This document shows, piece after piece, positions 56,582 through 64,000 of a DNA stretch of 64,000 bases. The stretch is from the NCBI RefSeq assembly GCF_007896845.1, contig NZ_VOHS01000016.1:62001-126000 (forward strand), read 5' to 3'. This DNA is from Chitinophaga pinensis. Lineage in GTDB: Bacteria > Bacteroidota > Bacteroidia > Chitinophagales > Chitinophagaceae. Made by a program: the position numbers and the translations under genes. The number at the start of each line of letters is the position of its first letter. Position 1 is the stretch's first letter. The notes beneath the pieces were generated by a model. That model did not search any database and was not told the origin of the DNA. It saw only the letters and a list, made by a program, of their open reading frames with translations.

Positions 56582-57700
56582 TTAAACGACTTCAAAATAG
56601 GTGTCAGGGTCCTGCGGATCAAAAAACTCATTAATCCAGAATACGGTGTACAACTCTTCTTCTCCTACATTCTTAATATTATGTGTATACCACACCGGCA
56701 TGTCCACATAAGACGGCGTACTGCCATCCAGTTCAAAACGCAGCACCTTATCTGTATTGTATTGCCGCAGCTCTATCAGCGCCTTGCCTTTGATAACCAG
56801 AAAGCGCTCGATCTTGCGGGTATGAAAATGATTTCCCCGGGTGATCTCCGGTACCGTCGTTGAAAACGATACCTGTCCGCCCTGCTGCAACTTCACCATC
56901 TCTACAAATACGCCTCTGTTATCAGCGTGTTGTTTCAGTTTATAAGGAAAATAGGACGCATGATCTATAAAGCTGCGGTAAGTATTAAACAGCTGTACGC
57001 TGAACTGATCCGGTAATGCCGGAAAAATACCCTCTTCCAGATACAGATCCCGGTAAGACTCCAGCTTTTCCAGTATTTCGCTGACATAACATTCCGTCGT
57101 ATGTGGCAGGAGCCACAAAGGATCGTTTTTCTCCTCTCTGATAGCGGCAATGATATGGTCCGCCAGTTCATCGACATAGATCAGCTTTAGTAGTCCGTCG
57201 TTATCGATATGCGGCTGTTCTCCGTTGCACAACTGATGACAGAAAGTAGCTACCACCGAATTATAAAACGGCTTCCCAAAGGGTCCGAATACATTCGGAA
57301 TAACCATTCCGGTAAACGGTGCATGGATCTCTGCTGCCCATTCATGCAACAATTCCCGGCCCTGCCTTTTTGATTGTCCGTAGGGATTCTCCCGCTCCTC
57401 TTGTGTAGACGAAGAAAAGATCACCTGCGGAGCCGCCTGTGTCGCTTTCAGGGCGTCCAGCAGTTTTGTAGTCAGTTCCACGTTAGTATCGTGTACCACC
57501 TGTGGATCCGGGTGACGATTCATAGCTGCCAGATGGACGATCACATCACATTGCGACACCCAATTGGCCAGTTCGCCGGCATTTTCAAAATATTCCCTTT
57601 TAAAAGGGACCAGTGCAAATTCTTCTTTTCGCAGACTTATCCTGTTGAACAGATAACTTCCGATAAATCCGTACTGTCCTGTAATACCGATTCTTTTCAT
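56582..57700 (-). CDS. capF: bifunctional reductase CapF/FnlB (SDR plus cupin)
   Basis: A 372-aa protein. The N-terminal SDR domain (about 1-245) has [24 protein letters not shown] and the catalytic YGQSK; the C-terminal cupin (about 255-370) has [31 protein letters not shown] and [12 protein letters not shown]. This fusion is the hallmark of CapF/FnlB, which reduces the 4-keto sugar in L-FucNAc synthesis. Placement between the cupin/capE genes and capG confirms the pathway. Start ATG at 57700 overlaps the preceding gene by four bases. Confidence 0.92.
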   Translation of the reverse strand: MKRIGITGQYGFIGSYLFNRISLRKEEFALVPFKREYFENAGELANWVSQCDVIVHLAAMNRHPDPQVVHDTNVELTTKLLDALKATQAAPQVIFSSSTQEERENPYGQSKRQGRELLHEWAAEIHAPFTGMVIPNVFGPFGKPFYNSVVATFCHQLCNGEQPHIDNDGLLKLIYVDELADHIIAAIREEKNDPLWLLPHTTECYVSEILEKLESYRDLYLEEGIFPALPDQFSVQLFNTYRSFIDHASYFPYKLKQHADNRGVFVEMVKLQQGGQVSFSTTVPEITRGNHFHTRKIERFLVIKGKALIELRQYNTDKVLRFELDGSTPSYVDMPVWYTHNIKNVGEEELYTVFWINEFFDPQDPDTYFEVV

Positions 57701-58155
57701 GCAGTAATGATGTGAGCAGTTGCCTGCTGCCAGTCAAACCAAAGGTTTTGATCAAATGACCAGCGGTCTGCGGCAGATGCTTCCAGATTAAGATTTGAAT
57801 AGACCATCAGCACAGATCCGGGGTCCAATGCTTTAATGCCATTGGCATATCCTGCGGGTATATGTAAAACAGCGGGCGATCCTTCTTCCAGTATGACATG
57901 TTCCGCCTGCAGATCGGGAGAAGGCTGTTCCCAGTCATCTATTTCCACCCAGGCGATCACAAATCTGCCTTTCACCACATAAAAGAATTTCTCTTCTATC
58001 CGATGTCCCTGCCACGCACGGATAACACTTGCATCCGGATGGGTGATCTGGTAAAAACGCTTTACATCGGGGAAGCTGAAGTCATTCACGAATTGCAGCG
58101 TACCACGATGATCGCTGAACTGGTTACCCTTTATATAATTCACCTTCTCCGACAT
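57697..58155 (-). CDS. cupin sugar epimerase-like protein (WxcM/RmlC-like)
   Basis: A 152-aa cupin. Motifs: GNQFSDHRGTLQFVNDF, WQGHRIEEKFFYVVKG, and PAVLHIPAGYANGIKAL, close to WxcM-like and dTDP-4-dehydrorhamnose 3,5-epimerase-type cupins. It sits between capE and capF, overlapping capE by 32 bases and capF by four. A role in the same L-FucNAc branch or a parallel deoxy sugar is inferred; E. coli loci have a cupin gene, wbuC, at the end of this cluster instead. It is unusual for an L-FucNAc module to carry it in the middle. Confidence 0.85.
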   Translation of the reverse strand: MSEKVNYIKGNQFSDHRGTLQFVNDFSFPDVKRFYQITHPDASVIRAWQGHRIEEKFFYVVKGRFVIAWVEIDDWEQPSPDLQAEHVILEEGSPAVLHIPAGYANGIKALDPGSVLMVYSNLNLEASAADRWSFDQNLWFDWQQATAHIITA

Positions 58156-59161
58156 GGCTGTTACTTAGTTGTTCCTGTACATAATCCAGTTTCAGCAGCA
58201 TCGTACGCAGTTCATCATCCGAAAGACGATAGGTATTGTGTGAGTGATAGTCCTGCGCTTCTGCGATCCGTTCATTTCCTTCGGAGAAGTATTTCGCATA
58301 ATTGAGGTCCCTGTCATCGGCTGCAATACGATAAAACTCGCCCATATCTTCCGCCTTGCCAAACTCCTCGCGGGTCAGCAGGGTTTCATACAGTTTTTCT
58401 CCGTGACGGGTACCGATGACATTGATTTCACTTCTGGATTCAAACAATTCTATCAGTACACGGGCCAGCTGACCAATGGTTGCTGCAGGCGCCTTCTGTA
58501 CGAAGATATCACCGGGATTGGCGTTCTTATAAGCAAACAGCACCAACTCTACCGCATTATCCAAAGACATCATAAAACGGGTCATTTTCGGATCCGTGAT
58601 GGTCAGTGGCTGCCCTGCCTTGATCTGCGATATAAACAGGGGAATCACGGAGCCTCTGCTGGCCATGACGTTACCGTAACGGGTACAAGTGATCAATGGT
58701 CTGTTATGTAATCTCGCTTTTGAAATGGCTACTTTTTCCATCATCGCCTTGGAAATACCCATGGCATTGATGGGATATACCGCCTTATCTGTACCCAGAC
58801 AAATCAGTTTTTCTATTTTATGTTTGATCGCTGCTTCTACCACATTTTCGGTCCCCAGTACGTTTGTACGCACAGCCTCCATGGGATAGAACTCACAGGA
58901 AGGTACCTGTTTCAAAGCAGCTGCATGGAATACATAATCCACGCCATCCATAGCGTTATCTATACTACGGAAGTCGCGTACGTCTCCCATAAAAAATTTC
59001 ACCTTATCACTACGCAGCAGGTTACGCATATCGTCCTGCTTTTTCTCATCACGGCTGAAGATTCTGATTTCCCGGATATCAGTATGTAAAAACCTTTTTA
59101 GTACAGCATTTCCGAAGGAACCTGTACCACCGGTAATAAGCAGGCATTTATCTTTAAACAT
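58124..59161 (-). CDS. capE: UDP-GlcNAc 4,6-dehydratase/5-epimerase CapE/FnlA
   Basis: A 345-aa SDR protein. Starts with LLITGGTGSFGNAVLKRFL, IRIFSRDEKKQDDMR, and VFHAAALKQVPSCEF, all CapE/FlaA1-type. The catalytic site reads MGISK where most SDR enzymes have YxxxK; CapE enzymes are known for this Met replacement. It removes water and inverts C5 of UDP-GlcNAc in the first step of L-FucNAc synthesis. Next genes on the strand are a cupin, capF and capG. The start is ATG 59161, six bases beyond the stop of the upstream GT gene. Confidence 0.93.
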   Translation of the reverse strand: MFKDKCLLITGGTGSFGNAVLKRFLHTDIREIRIFSRDEKKQDDMRNLLRSDKVKFFMGDVRDFRSIDNAMDGVDYVFHAAALKQVPSCEFYPMEAVRTNVLGTENVVEAAIKHKIEKLICLGTDKAVYPINAMGISKAMMEKVAISKARLHNRPLITCTRYGNVMASRGSVIPLFISQIKAGQPLTITDPKMTRFMMSLDNAVELVLFAYKNANPGDIFVQKAPAATIGQLARVLIELFESRSEINVIGTRHGEKLYETLLTREEFGKAEDMGEFYRIAADDRDLNYAKYFSEGNERIAEAQDYHSHNTYRLSDDELRTMLLKLDYVQEQLSNSHVGEGELYKG

Positions 59162-59167
59162 GAGTAG

Positions 59168-60304
59168 TTATTTAGCTAAGTTCAAAAATTTATCATCGAT
59201 GAATTTTCCGATATCATCCCAGGTCTTGGACCCTTCCAGTATCTCCTGTCCGCGGCATAGTTTATATTCCATTGTATTGGGGTCGTTGAATGCATCCACG
59301 ATCTTATTAACGATATCTTCCGGATTATGGGGGTCGAAGTAATAAGCGGAGTCGAGACATACTTCATGTGCGAAGTCCATATCACTGGTGAATATCGGCT
59401 TGCGGAAATGCATCGCTTCGATATATGATCCGGAGAATGATTCCAGTAATGTAGGCAGGAACAATCCGTCCTGTGTGGCATACACTTTCCCCAGCTCTTC
59501 CAGTGGTACGTTGCCATGGTTGACAATAATATGGCTCAGTCCCATTTGTTCGATCGTGTCGAGGAAACGTTTGCTGCCTTCATTTTCTGAGCGGTCTATC
59601 GTCACTGTAATTTTGATCGGCAATTTCCTCTCCGCGATCAGTTTCCCGGTTCCGTATAATATCTCATAATTCTTATGTGGATAGTATTTGGCGATAAAAA
59701 GCAGCCTTATCTCCTTCTCAGTTTCACTTCTTCTTGGAGGCGGAGCGATACCGCTGGTATAAGAAACTGCATTCGGAATGACGACAATACGTTCTTCCGG
59801 TATCTTATACAAACGACTCATACGGGACCTCATTGACTCCGTCTGTACGCCCAACATGGTCACAAAGCGCAGATTAGTCCTTATCAGCCGGAGTGTATTC
59901 ATGATATACCGGTAGAACGGCTTATCATTTTGTCTGATACGTTTCCACACGATACTTTCCGGATACGCCACATACGCCTGATGTATCAGGAGAAACTGTG
60001 TCTTTCTTGTCGGGATTGCAATATTTCCCAGACTCAGAATAAAGTCTGTCTTTGTAAATGCGATCCTTAACGGCAGCAGGAAATAATTGGATATGATCTT
60101 CAATACAGCATGATTGTATATCTTATCATATACCAGCAACTTCACTTTTTTATTGGCCGCGAATCTTTCATAACCGCAGCCTGCCGGTACGGTCACGATC
60201 ATCGATGATACTGCAGGATGTGATGAATAATAGTTGATGATATTGAATCCGACGGTCCTGCCTCCGCCGAATCTCAGGTTTGCAGCATTAATGAATAATT
60301 TCAT
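59168..60304 (-). CDS. glycosyltransferase, GT4-like
   Basis: A 378-aa GT-B enzyme. Starts MKLFINAANLRFGGGRTVGFNI and has YKIPEERIVVIPNAV and RLLFIAKYYPHKNYEIL (donor site), then PTLLESFSGSYIEAMHF and DMDFAHEVC, a common GT4 C-terminal motif. It adds one sugar of the repeat unit; the sugar is unknown. It is directly followed by capE (six bases) and preceded by the beta-helix protein. Confidence 0.86.
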   Translation of the reverse strand: MKLFINAANLRFGGGRTVGFNIINYYSSHPAVSSMIVTVPAGCGYERFAANKKVKLLVYDKIYNHAVLKIISNYFLLPLRIAFTKTDFILSLGNIAIPTRKTQFLLIHQAYVAYPESIVWKRIRQNDKPFYRYIMNTLRLIRTNLRFVTMLGVQTESMRSRMSRLYKIPEERIVVIPNAVSYTSGIAPPPRRSETEKEIRLLFIAKYYPHKNYEILYGTGKLIAERKLPIKITVTIDRSENEGSKRFLDTIEQMGLSHIIVNHGNVPLEELGKVYATQDGLFLPTLLESFSGSYIEAMHFRKPIFTSDMDFAHEVCLDSAYYFDPHNPEDIVNKIVDAFNDPNTMEYKLCRGQEILEGSKTWDDIGKFIDDKFLNLAK

Positions 60305-60346
60305 TGTCAGTTAATGTGTTTTTCATACGTGGCGTTTGCGCTGCTG

Positions 60347-61837
60347 CTAATTATTCCGGTTCCTCATAATTCTGCTGCCACCGGGCGCCACATTTGATAC
60401 TTTGATGGAATTGTCTATTGTATTTTTGTTTCCTATCAGCTGATTATCCTGTATGTCCAGATCTTTCAGCTGATTATTATATCCGGGGCTTGTCCTGTCA
60501 TCTTCTCCTACCAGATTGATTACGTTGGTAGATGTACCATAAAATTTATTGTTGGCAATACGGATGCCCTCTCCTGTCGGTATATTTCTGAAGCGTGTCA
60601 GAAAACCATTGGATGAATAAGCGGGACGGCCGGTGTTTCCGAACTGTCCGCGGATCGCCAGTTTTGCGATATCTCTGAATTCATTGCCCTCGATCACATT
60701 GCCGTTGGTATTTCTCATATAGATACCCGATTCTTTTACACCGAGGATCTTATTATTTCTGATAGCGGTATTGAAGCCATAAATACACACAATACCGTAT
60801 CTGCCGGAATTGACGATGGTGTTATCTTCCACTGTACATCCCACGCCACCACTTACGGTAATCGCGCCTCTGCCCAATGTTTCCGTATTATCTGAATTGA
60901 CCAGTGTATTGGTCACCTTATTCCCTTTTACAATCGCACCGTGCGTTTTCATGACGTAAATGCCCATTCCCATGTTGTTGGTCGTACCGTCTTTTGCGCC
61001 GATGTTACTGATGGTATTATTGATAATAGAGGTAGTGAACAAAGTAGAATCTTCGTAACTGGTCTCGTAAGAAAGGACCCCGTAACGCAGACAGTTACTG
61101 ATCGTGTTACCAATGATCTTATTCCCGGATCCATGGGCCATTACTGCAATACCGTGTCCCAGCGTCTGTGCACCATCAATCGTGTTATTGCTGATTTCAT
61201 TATCCTTATGCGCATATCCTGTTCCTGAATACCCGATCATAATACCACTTCCATCATAGCCTTTGGGAATCGACAATGCGGGTGATTTGATGGTGTTACC
61301 TGTGATGATACATTTTGTACACCCCTTATTGCCGTTCCTGTTCAGGAATATATTAAAACCGCTGATACCACTGAAATTGCAATTCTTTACTGTTGATCCG
61401 GATACCGCCGATAATGCAATACCAAAACCTTTATACAGATCAGGGGCCGATTGACCATTCCCCTGCAATGTTGCATTTTCAACACTACAGTTATCATGCA
61501 GGATGAGAATACCACCGTTGGTATTATTGGCGAGTTTCAATGACGCTCCTTTCGCAAATACCATCCGTGTACCGGCAGCCGCTGTTCTCAGTGTCTGGCT
61601 GATCAGATATTGTCCTGCGGGAAAGGACACCGTCTTATCACTTGCCGTCGCCGCCTGATTCAATGCCTGCTGAATAGCTTTGCTATCATCTGTCGAACCG
61701 TCTCCCTTTGCACCAAGGGCTCTGACATCTATAGCAACATTTCTGTAAACAGACAGGGCGTATGCTTTACCGGTATTTGCAATGCAGATAAAAGAGAAGA
61801 ACAGCCCAAACGCCACCTGCAGGATCCTGATAGTCAT
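60347..61837 (-). CDS. exported right-handed beta-helix protein (pectate-lyase-3 / GH28-like)
   Basis: A 496-aa protein with a signal peptide (LFFSFICIANTGKAYA). The N-terminal box VRALGAKGDGSTDDSKAIQQALNQ is the pectate-lyase superfamily / GH28 start. The rest is a parallel beta-helix with repeated short units (ITGNTIKSPAL, IEGNEFRDI, VEDNTIVNS). It may cut or epimerise a polysaccharide, or act as a tailspike-like structural protein. Its place inside the polysaccharide operon suggests it acts on the polymer made here (for example a lyase needed during export). No catalytic residues could be identified. Confidence 0.82.
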   Translation of the reverse strand: MTIRILQVAFGLFFSFICIANTGKAYALSVYRNVAIDVRALGAKGDGSTDDSKAIQQALNQAATASDKTVSFPAGQYLISQTLRTAAAGTRMVFAKGASLKLANNTNGGILILHDNCSVENATLQGNGQSAPDLYKGFGIALSAVSGSTVKNCNFSGISGFNIFLNRNGNKGCTKCIITGNTIKSPALSIPKGYDGSGIMIGYSGTGYAHKDNEISNNTIDGAQTLGHGIAVMAHGSGNKIIGNTISNCLRYGVLSYETSYEDSTLFTTSIINNTISNIGAKDGTTNNMGMGIYVMKTHGAIVKGNKVTNTLVNSDNTETLGRGAITVSGGVGCTVEDNTIVNSGRYGIVCIYGFNTAIRNNKILGVKESGIYMRNTNGNVIEGNEFRDIAKLAIRGQFGNTGRPAYSSNGFLTRFRNIPTGEGIRIANNKFYGTSTNVINLVGEDDRTSPGYNNQLKDLDIQDNQLIGNKNTIDNSIKVSNVAPGGSRIMRNRNN

Positions 61838-61897
61838 GATATTATCATTTAAATCGAGAATAAAAAGATATCATCTTCACCTATGCAAGTTTAGGGC

Positions 61898-63054
61898 CTA
61901 TTCCAAATATCGTTCAGCAATACTCTTCCACGACATCTCATTCATGATGAGCTCCCTGCTTCTCTGTCCCATCGCCTTTCTTTCTGCTTCATTATTGATC
62001 AGGAAATCATACGCATTGATGAGGTCCTGCATATTATCTTCCTTGATGGCAATACCGTTGTTATTCTTATAACGTTCCGTCAGGAAGTCACAACAAACGA
62101 TGGGTACGCCACAGCTGCAAGCCTCGATCATAGACATAGAACCCTGTCTTGGCCACGAAGCAATATCACTGGCGGAATAGATCGCTACCAGTTCCTTGTT
62201 GGTAACTGCAGGCAGCATGATCACCTTTACCCTGTCAGCTACCTTTGCGGCATGTAATTCCAGTTCTTCCCTGTAATTCGCCTCCATATTACCTACGTAA
62301 AGTGCCACGATCTTTTTATCTCCCAGCTTGTCTCTCAGCTGATCCAACGCTATGAGTGTGTAATGCGGGGCTTTTTTGAAGGTGTGTTTGCCGGTGTAGG
62401 TAATAACGATCGCATCCTGATCTATCCCGTTACGCTCCCGGAAAGCGGCAGCCTGTTCCTTTTCAAAACGGAAAAGGTTTGTATCCGCGCCCAGCGGTAT
62501 CATTTCCACTCTTGATTTCGGGTAACGGTAGAAATCTACGATATACTGTACGCATTCGTCCGCCACACCGACGATCCTGTCTGCACTCTTATATACTTTC
62601 TGGAAATTGAAAGTCTTATAGTACAGTTTGCCGAGAATGGAACGGTTGACCTCAGACATCAGCATATGGTCATCCACCAGCAGTTTGAAACCCATGGTTT
62701 TTTTCCAGCTGGACACCCGTAAGGCGTTAAAATTACCAATGCCATGACATACCACCAGATCTGGCCGGAGTCTTCTGAGCACCCTTTCCAGTCCTTTCAG
62801 CCATACACGTTTACTCACTTCAAATGCGACAGGCAATTTAATAACCCGATAGCCTTCGAGATCATATTCACCCGGCTCATGTATCCTGTTGCCCAATACC
62901 GGCTTTGTGGTATTTTCATAATCCGGAAAAGGAAATATCGCTCGGAGGTCACCACCGTTACTTCGTGCCCCATTTTGGCATGTTCGATTGCTAAAAAATA
63001 TTCCTGATAGCCAAGCTCCGGCTGGAAGTAATTACATAAGTGTACGATCCTCAT
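61898..63054 (-). CDS. GT4-family glycosyltransferase (frameshifted)
   Basis: 385 aa after adding one T in the run at 62933-62935 (the A run on the plus strand). The N-terminal frame reads MRIVHLCNYFQPELGYQEYFLA, the second resumes PFPDYENTTKPVLGNRIHEPGEYDLEGY. GT4 motifs: IDQDAIVITYTGKHTFKKAPHY (donor region, in parts ITYTGKH and FKKAPHY), SASDIASWPRQGSMSMIEACSCGVPIV (E-x7-E region, here GSMSMIEACSCG). It probably adds one sugar of the repeat. It starts 26 bases after the wecB stop. Confidence 0.85.
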
Positions 63055-63080
63055 ATATTCAGTGTTAAGTGACTTAATAA

Positions 63081-64000
63081 TTAGTTAAATAATCCGGCTA
63101 CGATCTTTTCAGAAGCGTCTCCTTTACCATACAGGTCGAGGGAAAAGTCATTTTCGGTATGTAACAGGCGATGATAGGCTTCCAGTATCTTACAGGTATC
63201 GCTGCCTACGCATACGGCAAATCCATTGTCTACCAGCTCTACCCATTCCGTTTCATCCCGGAGTGTTACACAGTTCTTTTTAAAATAGAAGGCTTCTTTC
63301 TGTAGTCCGCCGCTGTCTGTCATTACCAGACTACAATGCGTGATCAGATTCAGCATATCGAAATATCCCACCGGATCTATCATTTCGAAGTTGACGGTGA
63401 TAGCATGTTTAGCCAGTATGTTCCGGGTACGCGGATGAATAGGTACCACTACCCTGATATGACCGGCTATCTCGTTGACGGCGTTTACGATGGAGCGCAG
63501 TCTGTTGAGATCGTCTGTATTTTCTGCCCGGTGAATGGTGCAGAGTACAAATCTGTCGAGCCCCAATCTTTCAATGATGGCCGATTTTTCTTTTGCTTTC
63601 TGCGAATAGAACAATGCCGCATCGAGCATTACATCACCTGTTTTATGGATCTGTCCGTCCAGTGCTGCATAGCCTTCCCGCAGGAGATTATCAACAGCTG
63701 TCTGCGTCGGACAATACAACTTATCAGAAATCCGGTCTGTCAGTATCCGGTTCACCTCTTCCGGCATCCGTATATTGAAACTGCGCAATCCTGCCTCTAC
63801 GTGTGCTACTTTTATATGGATCTTTTTGGCGGCCAGCGCACCGGCAATGGTTGAATTCGTATCGCCATACACCATTACATAGTCAGGCTTTTCAGTCAGC
63901 AGGATGCTCTCTATACCTTTCAGCATTTCACCTGTCATAGCACCGTGTGACAAGCCATTTATATTCAGATTATAATCAGGCGACGGAATCTCCATTTCTT
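63081..64000 (-). CDS. wecB: UDP-N-acetylglucosamine 2-epimerase, C-terminal part (runs off right edge)
   Basis: The frame is open to the right edge. Visible 306 codons hold WecB motifs: DYNLNINGLSHGAMTG, MVYGDTNSTIAGALAAKK, HVEAGLRSFNIRMPEEVNRILTD (in parts), VPIHPRTRN, and TDSGGLQKEAFYF. It forms UDP-ManNAc from UDP-GlcNAc. With the TviB-like dehydrogenase at 38.3 kb this suggests a UDP-ManNAcA precursor for the polymer. The classic subgroup wording (TNSTIAGALAA) differs from that of capG, so the cluster has two different 2-epimerases. The gene lies at the 5' side of the cluster as visible. Confidence 0.92.
   Translation of the reverse strand, partial: EMEIPSPDYNLNINGLSHGAMTGEMLKGIESILLTEKPDYVMVYGDTNSTIAGALAAKKIHIKVAHVEAGLRSFNIRMPEEVNRILTDRISDKLYCPTQTAVDNLLREGYAALDGQIHKTGDVMLDAALFYSQKAKEKSAIIERLGLDRFVLCTIHRAENTDDLNRLRSIVNAVNEIAGHIRVVVPIHPRTRNILAKHAITVNFEMIDPVGYFDMLNLITHCSLVMTDSGGLQKEAFYFKKNCVTLRDETEWVELVDNGFAVCVGSDTCKILEAYHRLLHTENDFSLDLYGKGDASEKIVAGLFN

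Noticed and set aside
1..64000. tRNA or rRNA genes and insertion sequences
   Set aside because: No cloverleaf-like sequence with a TTC loop, no rRNA-like stretch and no transposase frame was recognised by eye; a dedicated search was not possible.

Overview
The window looks like chromosomal DNA from a Bacteroidota bacterium close to Chitinophaga. Supporting signs are type IX secretion C-terminal domains of both kinds (gliding-motility/CHU_C type and Por type), SprB-like repeats, many lipoproteins, the futalosine menaquinone route (mqnE), bacillithiol synthesis (bshC), and TTTG / TAnnTTTG promoter elements in place of sigma-70 boxes. The genus is inferred from overall gene character; no rRNA is present.

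Layout. 0-7 kb: two paralogous secreted type B T9SS proteins, a secreted M43 metalloprotease, mqnE and a DUF192 lipoprotein. 7.7-13 kb: an NtrC-type regulator, a c-type cytochrome/dehydrogenase lipoprotein and a nucleoside transporter. 13-24.6 kb: a DUF4259 protein, smc, a FUSC membrane protein, bshC and the glycogen pair glgA-glgC. 24.9-34.8 kb: a DUF72 protein, a large FAD/Fe-S oxidoreductase, a myo-inositol oxygenase, a subtilase-fold lipoprotein that lacks two catalytic residues, an SSS symporter and a DUF2157 membrane protein. 35.2-36.7 kb: idi plus a class I terpene synthase, a minimal terpenoid locus. 37-39.6 kb: a free-methionine-sulfoxide-reductase-like GAF protein, a CpsB-type phosphatase and a UDP-sugar dehydrogenase. 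39.6-41.6 kb: a 2-kb stretch without genes, filled with repeats. 41.6-49.5 kb: two regulators, a FemAB-like transferase, a ThuA-like protein, a SWIB protein and another T9SS type B protein. 49.7-64 kb: a surface polysaccharide cluster entirely on the minus strand, running off the right edge.

Polysaccharide cluster. In transcription order it holds wecB, a GT4 enzyme, a beta-helix protein, a second GT4 enzyme, a CapE/cupin/CapF/CapG set (UDP-L-FucNAc synthesis), a WbuB-like transferase, a WbpV-like reductase, a WecA/WbpL-like initiating transferase, a NeuD/PglD-like acetyltransferase, an acyltransferase-3 protein and an FkbM methyltransferase. Tight spacing and 4-base overlaps suggest one long operon. 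The CpsB phosphatase and UDP-sugar dehydrogenase near 38 kb probably serve the same surface polymer.

Two points deserve most attention. First, the gene-free stretch holds two diverged classes of one roughly 150-nt palindromic element. The classes share loop sequences while their helices differ by paired, compensating changes, which suggests a conserved folded RNA or a small hairpin mobile element. Second, eight genes are broken by small indels. Twelve of the thirteen sites are single missing bases in runs of 3 to 5 identical bases and one is a dinucleotide run. Restoring them gives full-length proteins in exact multiples of three, so many of these genes may be intact and the damage may be sequence error. 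Coordinates for these genes are given as the restored spans.
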